From Vulcanimicrobiota bacterium (lineage in GTDB: Bacteria > Vulcanimicrobiota > Vulcanimicrobiia > Vulcanimicrobiales > Vulcanimicrobiaceae), in contig JAAXMC010000055.1 of the NCBI GenBank assembly GCA_013036315.1, positions 1 through 38,553 of the forward strand: 38,553 nucleotides of DNA. Direction: 5' to 3'. Positions 7,839 through 15,803 of this stretch are shown piece by piece. How positions within the stretch are numbered: the stretch's first letter is position 1; every line of letters starts with the position of its first letter. Made by a program: the position numbers and the translations under genes. Below the pieces are notes generated by a model. It saw only the letters and a list, made by a program, of their open reading frames with translations. It had not been told where the DNA came from and searched no databases.

Positions 7839-10157
7839 ATGAAAATGTTTATCCCGGCGCTTTGCGCCATCGTCCTATTTTGTATTGCGCTGCCCGCAAA
7901 CGCGGCCGTTACCGGAATCGTGCGCGGGAACGTGCTGGTCGACAACACTCCGCGCGCCAATGTGAATCTCTCGCTAACGGGTGAAGGCTCGCTGCTGCGC
8001 ACCACGACCGACTCGGCGGGCAATTACGTTTTCTCGCAAGTGCCGTTCGGCGATTACATATTGACCGCGGCGTATTCAGGCGTTTCCGATCGTAGTTTGA
8101 GCGTTTCGGTTGCCTCCGATGCCGTCTTGACCGTCAACATGGCGCTGGGTCAACTCAAAGTCATCGGCAATTTGAATATCACGTCGCGCGGCGGCGCCGC
8201 CGGCACGCCCGTTTCGAACACCATGCTGGGCCGCCAGCAGCTTGCCGCAATGCCGACGAACAACAGCCTCGACCGCATCGTGCAAACGGCGCCCGGCATC
8301 GTGCGCTTTTCGTATAACGAGCCGGTTGCGCATGGATTTCATGGACTGACCTATGAATTAGACGGCGCGCCGATTCCGCAGGCGACCAGTTCGAACTTCG
8401 CCGAAATCATTGACCCGAAAAATATCGACTCGCTGGAAATCTTCACCGGCGCTTTTCCGGCGGAGTATGGCGGAAGCCGTCAAGGCGCCGTCGTCAACAT
8501 CGTCACCAGCCGTCTGAGCGATCTGCGCGTTCCTTCGCAAGGCACGTTCACGGTCGGCGGCGGAAATTACGGCCAAGGAATCACGAGCTTCGACGAAGCG
8601 TTGAAATTCGGCTCGTCTGAGCTGTTTCTCAACGCGAACACCCAGCACACCAATCGCGGCGTGGATGCGCCCACTTTTAACGCGATTCACGACAACTCGT
8701 CCCAATCCGACGAATTCTTGCGCTTCATTGCGCCGGTGGGTCCGCGGGGGATGCTCGCCTTCGACTTTTCTAACCAGCTCGCTCAGTTTCAGATTCCCAT
8801 CAACACCGACCCGAACAATCCCAACGATCCGGTGGTGAGCGTGCCGGGAACCGACGACGTCCAGCGCGAGTACGACCGGTATGCCAACCTCAACCTGACG
8901 CTGACGTCGAAGGACGGCAACGGCGTCTTTCAGATCATTCCTTGGTACCGCTACACGCGGATCGCCTACGATGGCGACCTTGCAAACGACGTGCGGGCAA
9001 CCCAGCCGGACCCGGTCACCGGGAATCCTGTGAACCTCGTGGGCTTACGTCAAAATCGTTACGCGACTTATGCCGGCCTGCGCGTCTCGCAGTTCCGGGC
9101 TTCCGCACATCACGCCGTAAAGGTCGGCGCCGATTTCTCGCGCGAGACCTTCAACGCGCACCAAGTCTTCGCTACGCTCAGTCAGAGCGAAGGCTCGACA
9201 TCGTTCGATACGGTCACGTCCGATGTCTCGCAGCCCGGCTGGCAAATCGGGCTGTACGCCCAGGACAAATGGTCCCCTTCGCGCGCGCTGTCGGTGGACT
9301 ATGGAGTGCGTTACGATCACTCAACCGGCTTTACCAGCGGGTACCAGATCAGCCCGCGCATCGGCGTCAACATCGCGCCCGACGAAAAGAACGTCGTCCA
9401 TGTGTATTATGGCCGCATGTACGCGGCTCCGCAGTTGGAAGACGTGCGCCAAGCCTGCGTCGTGCTTCAGGGGTGCTCGGACGTGCCGGTGTACGATCTG
9501 AAACCCGAAAGCGACTCGTACTTTGAAATGGGCGTCGCGCACACGTTCGATCCCGCCATGACCGGCTACGTGAACTTCTTCATGCGAACTGCCGTCAACG
9601 TGCTCGACACCACGCAGCTTCTAAACACGCCGCTCTTCGCCGTATTCAATAATGCGATCGGTCGTGACGAAGGCGTCGAACTCCGTTTGCAAGGACGGCA
9701 AGGAATTGCCGATAGCTGGTTCCTTTCGGCAACGGCGTCGCGCGCCGAAGCTGCCGGAGTCTCCGGCTCGACGTTTCTCTTTCCGCCCGGTCCGCCCGGG
9801 CCGGTCACCGCGGCGGATCTCCAACCCGAAGATCACGACCAAACCTACGCGGCCAACGGCGCGTACACGCATCGGTTCGGCCCGCATGCGGCATGGTTTG
9901 CCACGCTTCAAGGCGAGTACGGGACCGGATATCCGGTGCAATTCCAGAGCGGCGCCGGCCGGCTTCCCGCGCACTTGACCGTGAACCTGGCGCTCGGGAA
10001 AGATGCGGGGAAAAACGGGGACCATTCGCTAGGCTTTGATTTGAACGTGGATAATCTGTTGAACCATCAGTACATCATCAAGATCGCTAATGGGTTCAAC
10101 ACCACGCAAATCTCAAGCGGACGCAACATCCTATTTCGATTGTCTGCGCCCTTCTAG
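7839..10157 (+). CDS. TonB-dependent outer-membrane receptor (carboxypeptidase-regulatory-like N-domain)
   Basis: A 772-aa receptor. Signal peptide MKMFIPALCAIVLFCIALPANA; then a CarboxypepD_reg-like beta-sandwich (GIVRGNVLVDNTPRANVNLS to about residue 105); plug domain with LDRIVQTAPGIV, LDGAPIPQATSSNF, IDSLEIFTGAFPAEYGG and GAVVNIVTSR; then the 22-strand barrel ending NIFLRLSAPF-like (ILFRLSAPF), a terminal aromatic as expected for outer-membrane insertion. The ribosome site AAGGAAAAAAT precedes the ATG. It lies 59 bases after the oxidase-linked membrane gene and 9-10 bases before the permease frame, so it is probably part of the same metal/redox operon. Cargo is unknown; a copper or iron chelate would fit the neighbours. 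Confidence 0.93.
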   Translation: MKMFIPALCAIVLFCIALPANAAVTGIVRGNVLVDNTPRANVNLSLTGEGSLLRTTTDSAGNYVFSQVPFGDYILTAAYSGVSDRSLSVSVASDAVLTVNMALGQLKVIGNLNITSRGGAAGTPVSNTMLGRQQLAAMPTNNSLDRIVQTAPGIVRFSYNEPVAHGFHGLTYELDGAPIPQATSSNFAEIIDPKNIDSLEIFTGAFPAEYGGSRQGAVVNIVTSRLSDLRVPSQGTFTVGGGNYGQGITSFDEALKFGSSELFLNANTQHTNRGVDAPTFNAIHDNSSQSDEFLRFIAPVGPRGMLAFDFSNQLAQFQIPINTDPNNPNDPVVSVPGTDDVQREYDRYANLNLTLTSKDGNGVFQIIPWYRYTRIAYDGDLANDVRATQPDPVTGNPVNLVGLRQNRYATYAGLRVSQFRASAHHAVKVGADFSRETFNAHQVFATLSQSEGSTSFDTVTSDVSQPGWQIGLYAQDKWSPSRALSVDYGVRYDHSTGFTSGYQISPRIGVNIAPDEKNVVHVYYGRMYAAPQLEDVRQACVVLQGCSDVPVYDLKPESDSYFEMGVAHTFDPAMTGYVNFFMRTAVNVLDTTQLLNTPLFAVFNNAIGRDEGVELRLQGRQGIADSWFLSATASRAEAAGVSGSTFLFPPGPPGPVTAADLQPEDHDQTYAANGAYTHRFGPHAAWFATLQGEYGTGYPVQFQSGAGRLPAHLTVNLALGKDAGKNGDHSLGFDLNVDNLLNHQYIIKIANGFNTTQISSGRNILFRLSAPF

Positions 10158-10166
10158 GGGAACGCT

Positions 10167-11282
10167 CTGATCCACGCGATCGTCCAGGCACTGATTCTCG
10201 CCGCGGGGATGTTCTGGCAGGTCGCGTGGAGCTTGATCCTCGGATTTTTTCTTTCGGCCCTCATCCAAGCGCTGGTTTCGAAGGAGCGCATGACCGCGCA
10301 GCTCGGCAGAAACGGTCTCCGCGAAATCGCGCTCGCTACCGCATACGGCGCCGCAAGTTCATCATGTTCTTACGCAGCCGCGGCTTTGAGCAAGACGCTT
10401 TTCAAAAAAGGCGCCGGGCTGATTCCGTCGCTTGCATTTCTTTTCGCGTCCACCAATCTCGTGATCGAGCTCGGCGTAATTCTGTACTTACTCATGGGAT
10501 GGCAGTTCACCGCAGCCGAGTGGCTGGGCGGCGTGCTGCTGGTTGCGATCATGGCGCTGATCGTCAAAGCGACCTATCCGAAACGTCTCGTCGAAGAAGC
10601 GCGCCGCCACCTGGACGAAGTGACCGACGACGACGGCACCGTCGAAGGCGGAACGTTCTGGGAAAAACTGCGCAATCCGCAAACGCCGGTGGTGGTCGCG
10701 CAGACGTTCGTGATGGACGTTTCCATGCTGTGGAAAGATCTGGTTGCCGGATTTCTAATCGCGGGCGCGCTCGCCGCATTCGTGCCGAACGGCGTTTGGA
10801 ATGCGTTTTTCCTGCACGGCGCGCCGCAGTGGGTCCAAGTAATCGCCAATTCGATCGCCGGTCCGCTGATCGCGGTCGTTTCGTTCGTCTGCTCGATCGG
10901 CAACGTACCGATGGCGGCAGTTTTGTGGGGTAGCGGCATCAGCTTCGGCGGCGTGTTGAGTTTTTTGTATGCCGACTTGATCGTGCTGCCGCTCTTAGAT
11001 GTATATAGGCGCTATTACGGGCTCAGGATGGCCGCTTACATCGGGACGGTATTTTTTGTGACAATGGTAGCGGCAGGCATCATCATGCAATTCGTGTTCG
11101 GCGCGTTCGGCGCGATCCCGCATGCGAATCCGGCCGTGCGCGCAAGCCTCACGACATTTGCCGTAAACTACACGTTTTGGCTGAACCTGGCGTTCGCCGC
11201 GGTGGCGCTCTACCTATGGTACGTCAACGCCAAGAACCCAATGTCGCACGCTTGCCCGGCTCACTCCGGCCACGCGCACTAG
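10167..11282 (+). CDS. COG0701/DUF318-family permease with Cys/His-rich C-terminus
   Basis: Polytopic permease of the UPF0718/ArsP-like family. The two signature loops are AASSSCSYAAAALSKTLFKKG and VSFVCSIGNVPMAAVLWGSG; the central cytosolic loop is charged (EEARRHLDEVTDDDG). Related proteins move arsenicals, or are predicted metal-linked permeases. The C-terminus NPMSHACPAHSGHAH looks like a metal-binding tail. The first ATG (10209) is too far in: the preceding in-frame residues LIHAIVQALILAAG match where family proteins begin. The only candidate start there is CTG 10167, four bases after AGGGGAA and after the stop of the receptor. I annotate from that CTG; if unused, the protein starts at 10209 with 357 residues. 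Confidence 0.87.
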   Translation: MIHAIVQALILAAGMFWQVAWSLILGFFLSALIQALVSKERMTAQLGRNGLREIALATAYGAASSSCSYAAAALSKTLFKKGAGLIPSLAFLFASTNLVIELGVILYLLMGWQFTAAEWLGGVLLVAIMALIVKATYPKRLVEEARRHLDEVTDDDGTVEGGTFWEKLRNPQTPVVVAQTFVMDVSMLWKDLVAGFLIAGALAAFVPNGVWNAFFLHGAPQWVQVIANSIAGPLIAVVSFVCSIGNVPMAAVLWGSGISFGGVLSFLYADLIVLPLLDVYRRYYGLRMAAYIGTVFFVTMVAAGIIMQFVFGAFGAIPHANPAVRASLTTFAVNYTFWLNLAFAAVALYLWYVNAKNPMSHACPAHSGHAH

Positions 11283-11337
11283 CGGTAGAAAGAGCCGGCG
11301 GAGGGCGCTTCCGGGGCCCGAGCGGAACGTAGAGCGC

Positions 11338-12369
11338 ATGCACTCGCTCGACCGCGGACGCATCGTTATTACAGGCGGCGCAGGCTTCATCGGCAGCGCG
11401 CTCGTCTGGGCGCTCAACATGCGCGGCATCGACGACATACTCGTCGTCGACAGACTGGATCAATCCGAGAAATGGAAGAATCTCGTGCCGCTGCGTTACC
11501 GCGATTATGTGGACGCAAGCGATTTTGAATCCGGGATTCTCAATCGTCAGGCTGCTTTCGGCAACGTACGGGCTGTGTTGCATTTGGGTGCTTGCTCGTC
11601 CACGACGGAAACCGATACGGCGTTCCTGATGCGCAACAACTACGAATACACCAAGAACGTGGCGCAGTGGGCCATCGAACAAGGCATCCGTTTCGTCTAC
11701 GCATCTTCCGCCGCAACCTATGGCGGCCTGGAGCGCGATTTGCGCGACGACAGCGAACTCGATTCGCTGCGGCCGCTGAATATGTACGCGTACTCAAAGC
11801 ACCGCTTCGATCTCTACGCGCGCGACAACGGCTGGCTCGACCGCATTACGGGCCTCAAGTATTTCAACGTCTTCGGTCCCAACGAACAGCACAAGGGCGA
11901 GATGCGCAGTTTGGTGGACAAAGCGTTTCATCAGATCCAGGAGACCGGTTCCATCCGGCTATTCAAGAGCTATCGCAGCGAGTATCGCGACGGCGAGCAG
12001 CGACGCGACTTTCTGTACATCAAAGACGCCACCGAGATGACGCTGCACCTCGCGGAGCGTGAAGCATACGGCTTGTACAACCTGGGTTCCGGTCACGCGC
12101 ACACGTGGCTTGAATTGGTGCGGCCGATCTTTCGTTCGCTGCGCGTGCCCGAGCGGATCGAGTTCATCGATATGCCGACGGAGCTTCGCGGCAAGTACCA
12201 ATACTGCACGTGCGCTACAGTCGACCGCCTGCGGGCAACGGGCTACGATCGCGCCGTGACCCCGATCGATCGAGCGGTCGACGACTACGTCTCGAACTAT
12301 CTGCTGCCCGGCCGCGGGCTCGATCCCGCGCAGGCCGAAACATCCGCCGCACTTAATCGCAGCGCATGA
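11338..12369 (+). CDS. hldD: ADP-L-glycero-D-manno-heptose-6-epimerase
   Basis: Extended short-chain dehydrogenase that epimerises ADP-D-glycero-D-manno-heptose for lipopolysaccharide inner core. NAD(P)-binding motif ITGGAGFIGSALVWALN near residues 11-27; HLGACSSTTETD, a signature of HldD; catalytic S-S-A and YxxxK (YAYSKHRFDLYA); and KYFNVFGPNEQHKGEMRSLVDKA and GEQRRDFLYIKDAT, all characteristic. With 343 residues it is slightly longer than usual, the extra being a C-terminal tail GRGLDPAQAETSAALNRSA. It shows that the host makes heptose-containing envelope glycans. Located inside the metal/redox operon, 55 bases after the permease and overlapping the next gene by ATGA. Confidence 0.95.
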   Translation: MHSLDRGRIVITGGAGFIGSALVWALNMRGIDDILVVDRLDQSEKWKNLVPLRYRDYVDASDFESGILNRQAAFGNVRAVLHLGACSSTTETDTAFLMRNNYEYTKNVAQWAIEQGIRFVYASSAATYGGLERDLRDDSELDSLRPLNMYAYSKHRFDLYARDNGWLDRITGLKYFNVFGPNEQHKGEMRSLVDKAFHQIQETGSIRLFKSYRSEYRDGEQRRDFLYIKDATEMTLHLAEREAYGLYNLGSGHAHTWLELVRPIFRSLRVPERIEFIDMPTELRGKYQYCTCATVDRLRATGYDRAVTPIDRAVDDYVSNYLLPGRGLDPAQAETSAALNRSA

Positions 12370-13112
12370 GCTCTCGCGCAGACCGCCGCCGGCACGAACG
12401 GGGCGGATCCGGCCCGCCGCCGCGCCGCGATCCCATGGTCCCGATTTACATTGGACTGGCCGTCATCATCGTCTTGATTTTTGCCGGCTTCGGCATCATG
12501 TCGTGGATACAAAACGCGCAGCGCGACGCGCTGCAGAGCTTTGTAACGTCAACGCCTACGCCGGGCCCCGCGGCCAGCCGCAAACCGGTTGTACTGGAAC
12601 CGACGAAGACGCTGGGCAAAGATACGTTCAAAATCGCGCTCAACGAATCGGCCGATATGCGATCCGGCGGCCGCGGCGCGCCGGTTGACGGCATCCCCTG
12701 CCAAAACATGGAGCAGGCCGTTTTGCACGTCCACGCCCAGCTCTCGCTATTCGTGAACGGCGTGCAGATCGCCATTCCGCGTAACATCGGGATAGTGGGA
12801 GCGATAACGGGCGTCTGCCTCTATTGGATCCATACGCACGATAGCAGCGGCATCATCCATCTCGAAGCGGGCAGCGCGATTCCGCCAAACGGCGGCAATT
12901 ACACGCTCGGAAACTTTTTCGATATCTGGGGAGAACCGCTCAGCCGCACGCAAGTCGGCCCGTTCAAAGGTCCGGTCACCGCATTCATCAACGGCTCGCA
13001 GTATAACGGCGACCTGGCGACCATTCCTTTACGCGCGCACCAGCAGATCGTGCTGGAAGCCGGAAAGCCCGTCGTGCCTCCGCCGAATTATACGTTCCCG
13101 CTGGGCGACTAA
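12366..13112 (+). CDS. Membrane-anchored His-rich protein of an unnamed family
   Basis: A 248-aa protein with a basic, proline-rich cytosolic start (RADRRRHERGG, then PPPRRDP), one transmembrane helix (IYIGLAVIIVLIFAGFGIM), a Thr/Pro linker and an extracytoplasmic domain. The domain has dense conserved-looking motifs: QAVLHVHAQLSLFVNGVQIA, IGIVGAITGVCLYWIHTHDS, SGIIHLEAGS and GNFFDIWGEPLS. The closely spaced histidines (HVHA, HTHD, IIHLE) plus one Cys suggest metal binding. I recall similar unannotated proteins in other environmental phyla but cannot name a family. The ATG overlaps the hldD stop; the stop is one base before the ATG at 13114 that I think was the original SCO start. Copper-related function is inferred from context. 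Confidence 0.82.
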   Translation: MSSRADRRRHERGGSGPPPRRDPMVPIYIGLAVIIVLIFAGFGIMSWIQNAQRDALQSFVTSTPTPGPAASRKPVVLEPTKTLGKDTFKIALNESADMRSGGRGAPVDGIPCQNMEQAVLHVHAQLSLFVNGVQIAIPRNIGIVGAITGVCLYWIHTHDSSGIIHLEAGSAIPPNGGNYTLGNFFDIWGEPLSRTQVGPFKGPVTAFINGSQYNGDLATIPLRAHQQIVLEAGKPVVPPPNYTFPLGD

Positions 13113-13125
13113 CATGATTCGTCCG

Positions 13126-13282
13126 CGCTACACCTCCCCGCTAAAGACTCTCGCAAAATTACCTCCATGTAATTTTGCGGTTTGAGCGCTTTTTCGAGAA
13201 ATCCTGAGCCGTGTCGAAGGGTTTGAAGTCGACATCCTGTCGAGCTCGAAAAAGTCGCACACTTCAGCGGGGAGGTGTAGCC
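13126..13282. mobile_element. MITE-like palindromic element inserted at the SCO gene start
   Basis: The stretch has perfect 16-bp terminal inverted repeats, GCTACACCTCCCCGCT at 13127-13142 and its complement at 13266-13281. Inside are a strong hairpin (GCAAAATTAC paired with GTAATTTTGC) and a second pair, CGCTTTTTCGAG with CTCGAAAAAGTCG. It encodes no protein. The flanks are CCGC and CCGG, so a CCG duplication is possible but not convincing. It carries TCCTGAGCCGTGTCGAAGGG, similar to a repeat unit at 36073-36100. It separates a short ATG-initiated piece (13114, MIRPR) from the SCO signal peptide core. Removing 157 bases (13126-13282) joins the two in frame. Confidence 0.7.
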
Positions 13283-14296
13283 CGGCCGATCCTATTCGCG
13301 CTGCTTACGGCGTTCGTCGGCACATCGGCTAGCGCAACGATCATTCCGGCGCACGGCACCGTGCTGGCGGTGACGTCGAAAAATACGGCGATCGTCCGGA
13401 ACGAAGCAGTGACCGGAATGCTGCCATCGATGACGCGCGCCTACCGGATCGAGCCGGCGATTGGCGTGAGCGCCGGCAGCGGGATCGATGGATTCATCGA
13501 CGAGAGTACGCGGCCGCGGCGCTGGTACGACGCCACGATTGCCGACAAATTCGTGGCCGGCTTGCCGGCAACGGGCAAGGTCATCGCATTAGACGCCGGT
13601 GCGTTTCTGCCGCACACACAGCTGATCGATCAGCGCGGGCGGATGGTTGACTTGGCGGCCTTTCATCAGGTCACGCTGACCAGCTTCATCTTCACTCGCT
13701 GCCAAGACGAATGTCCGGTGATCGCAGCGAAGTTCGTCGCGATGCAGCGGCAGCTCGACCCGCGGCATTTTCACCTCTTTCTGATCACCATCGATCCGAT
13801 GTATGACTCGCCTTACGTGATGGCGAGATATGCGCGGCAATTCGGCGCGCGCCCGGATTCCGTCTCGTTCCTGACGGGGCAGCCTCACGAGATTGCCAAT
13901 CTGCTCGACCGGTTTGGCATTACCTCGCTGCAGAACGGCGATGCGAGCTTCATTCATAGCGACAAAGTGTTCTTGGCCGGCCCGGACGGCCGAATCACCC
14001 AAGTCTTGCAAACGTCCGGATTTACGACCGGTTCGCTCGTGGCTCAGGCCCGGCATCTCGCGGGGATGATCGGCAGTCCGTTCGGGCGCTTTCAGCTGTG
14101 GCTGATCGCCGGCGTCACGGCGCTGTGCGGCGGCAATCAGTTCGCCGGGATCGTCGTGCTCGAAACCACCCTGTTTCTAATTATCGCGGGTATCTCGTTC
14201 GTTGTGCTCGGATGGGCTGTTCGAAGAATCTGGGGGGAGCATCCTGACGGCGTAAGCGATCGCGACGGCAGTCTCGTCGGGCGTTCCCAGGACTAA
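13211..14296 (+). CDS. SCO1/SenC copper chaperone with N-terminal CusF-like domain; start displaced by a repeat
   Basis: Copper chaperone/thiol-disulfide protein for cytochrome oxidase or other copper enzymes. The SCO core has the copper motif C164-Q-D-E-C168-P and the distal H249 in FIHSDKVFLAGPDG. An N-terminal domain (HGTVLAVTSKNTAIVRNEAV then MLPSMTRAYRIEPA) resembles CusF/YdeI-like copper-binding folds. Near the C-terminus there is a membrane anchor (GIVVLETTLFLIIAGISFVV). The signal-peptide core ILFALLTAFVGTSASA follows directly on a palindromic element, and the in-frame start now available (GTG 13211, or TTG 13223) is inside that element, adding about 25 foreign residues. The probable original start is ATG 13114, giving MIRPRPILFALL after precise excision. 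Expression may be reduced. The 3' end overlaps the convergent HprK-like gene by 120 bases. Confidence 0.88.
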   Translation: MSKGLKSTSCRARKSRTLQRGGVARPILFALLTAFVGTSASATIIPAHGTVLAVTSKNTAIVRNEAVTGMLPSMTRAYRIEPAIGVSAGSGIDGFIDESTRPRRWYDATIADKFVAGLPATGKVIALDAGAFLPHTQLIDQRGRMVDLAAFHQVTLTSFIFTRCQDECPVIAAKFVAMQRQLDPRHFHLFLITIDPMYDSPYVMARYARQFGARPDSVSFLTGQPHEIANLLDRFGITSLQNGDASFIHSDKVFLAGPDGRITQVLQTSGFTTGSLVAQARHLAGMIGSPFGRFQLWLIAGVTALCGGNQFAGIVVLETTLFLIIAGISFVVLGWAVRRIWGEHPDGVSDRDGSLVGRSQD

Positions 14297-15109
14297 CCGG
14301 AAGCAGTGCACGCCGCGCAACAAGGCGATGGCGCGCGTCACGCGATCCATCAGGTCACCGCGCGCATCGAACCAGCGTGTGATCGCGGGCAGCGCGGTGG
14401 CGGCATCGATGTGTTCCAGTGTGGCCGACGCACCGGAACCGGCCATCACGAACAGCGCGCCAAGCGGACGCGGGTCTGCGATCGCGCCGGGCCCGAAGCA
14501 CATCTTGAGCGAGAGTTTGGGAGGTTCGTACGACCCTTCGCGATCCGCGAGCAACAATCGCGCGCCGGCTGCGCGCACCGAAGAGCGGCGCAGAAACGGA
14601 TATACAACGCCCCCGCGTATCAGCGCGCGTTCGTCCGAATAGACGCGCATGTCGCGGCGCACGCAGGCGAGCATAGCGGCCGTCTTCGCCGCAGCGGAGT
14701 TACCGGCGATCGCGATCGCCGTATCGTGATATTCCAGCGCGGCCGCGTGTATCGACGCAATCGACGGATCGAAGCGAATCACCGCCGAGACGATCACCGC
14801 GTCGGCAAGAAATACGATCGCATCGGGAGGAAGCTGCCCTTGCGTCCACCGCCATGACGGCGCGTGGTCCGACCAAAATGCATACCCGGAGCGTGCGGTC
14901 GCGACGTAATAACGAAAGTCGGGTTCGCGCGAGGCAGCGTGATCCGTATACCGTAAACTAAAGAGGCGCGCAACTTCCGGGATATCGGTGCGCAGTTCCA
15001 TGACCACGCCGGCGATTTCAGCGCGAGCCGCGTACGCGCAATGCTGAGACAGCTTCGCGTGCGACGTATCGCCCGAACGCGTCAGCTGCTCCGCCCGAAT
15101 CACTCGCAT
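14177..15109 (-). CDS. HprK-related ATP-binding protein with altered Walker A
   Basis: Resembles the HPr-kinase-like (HprK-related) family: an N-terminal small domain (MELRTDIPEVARLFSLRYTDH and DFRYYVATARSGYAFWSDH), then a P-loop with SIHAAALEYHDTAIAIAGNS followed by AAAKTAAMLACV. The Walker A reads GNSAAAKT, lacking the second glycine of GxxxxGKT. Following that, YSDERALIRGGVVYPFLRRS fits the phosphate-sensing D-x-x region. Such proteins often accompany peptide-modification systems; nothing of that kind is adjacent. Start uncertain: ATG 15133, 15109 or 15001. It is divergent from the sigma factor and convergent with, and overlapping, the SCO gene. Confidence 0.68.
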   Translation of the reverse strand: MRVIRAEQLTRSGDTSHAKLSQHCAYAARAEIAGVVMELRTDIPEVARLFSLRYTDHAASREPDFRYYVATARSGYAFWSDHAPSWRWTQGQLPPDAIVFLADAVIVSAVIRFDPSIASIHAAALEYHDTAIAIAGNSAAAKTAAMLACVRRDMRVYSDERALIRGGVVYPFLRRSSVRAAGARLLLADREGSYEPPKLSLKMCFGPGAIADPRPLGALFVMAGSGASATLEHIDAATALPAITRWFDARGDLMDRVTRAIALLRGVHCFRLVLGTPDETAVAIAYAVRMLPPDSSNSPSEHNERDTRDN

Positions 15110-15230
15110 CGTATCGCTCGTGCCATCGCACATATGAAGGTACCCAGCGTACAAACACTCGCCCGGACAAGCGGCAGGTTGCGACGGCTGCACAGGTCCG
15201 GAACCAAGCGTACGGGTAAAACGAGCCACG

Positions 15231-15803
15231 ATGGGAGTCCCGCGTAAGCCTGTAGCCCCGCCAACCCCCGAGCAGGCGGCTTTCCTCGAGCGGGCGATCG
15301 AGCAGTACGGCAAAGCGACCTACAATTTCGCCTACCGCCTCACCCACAACGAAGCCGATGCCCGCGACCTCACCCAGGAAGCGTTCATACGGGTCTACCG
15401 CGCCTGGCGCTCCTTCCAGCCGGGCACGTCCTTCTTGTCCTGGATCTACCGGATCGTCACGAATCTGCACCGGGACGAACTTCGGCGGCGGAAGGGACGT
15501 TATCAGGAAGAGATCCCCGAGGACAACGCACCTCAGGAGTTCGCGGGGGGACGGCCACTGGCGGTAACGCCAATCGAGGAGTATGTCGAGAGCCAGTTGA
15601 GCGAGCCGCTCGCGCGTTCGCTCGAACGCCTCTCGCCGGACCAGCGGCAAGTGATCGTCCTAGCCGATATCGAGGAGTACAGTTATCAGGAAATCGCCGA
15701 AATCATGGGCTGTTCGATCGGCACGGTGCGATCGCGGCTTCACCGTGCACGGGCACTACTTCGCAGATTAGTACAGAGACAAATGGAGCAAAAAGAACAA
15801 TGA
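15231..15803 (+). CDS. ECF sigma factor (RpoE/SigW type)
   Basis: A 190-aa group 4 sigma factor. Region 2 is clear (YNFAYRLTHNEADARDLTQE then AFIRVYRAWRSFQPGTSFLS with WIYRIVTNLHRDELRRR), as is region 4 (LSPDQRQVIVLADIEEYSYQ, EIAEIMGCSIGTVRSRLHRA). The linker is longer and acidic (EEIPEDNAPQEF). First gene of a three-gene module: its TGA overlaps the anti-sigma ATG (ATGA). It would direct RNA polymerase to envelope-stress type promoters; autoregulation is typical but I cannot assign its promoter here. Confidence 0.95.
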   Translation: MGVPRKPVAPPTPEQAAFLERAIEQYGKATYNFAYRLTHNEADARDLTQEAFIRVYRAWRSFQPGTSFLSWIYRIVTNLHRDELRRRKGRYQEEIPEDNAPQEFAGGRPLAVTPIEEYVESQLSEPLARSLERLSPDQRQVIVLADIEEYSYQEIAEIMGCSIGTVRSRLHRARALLRRLVQRQMEQKEQ

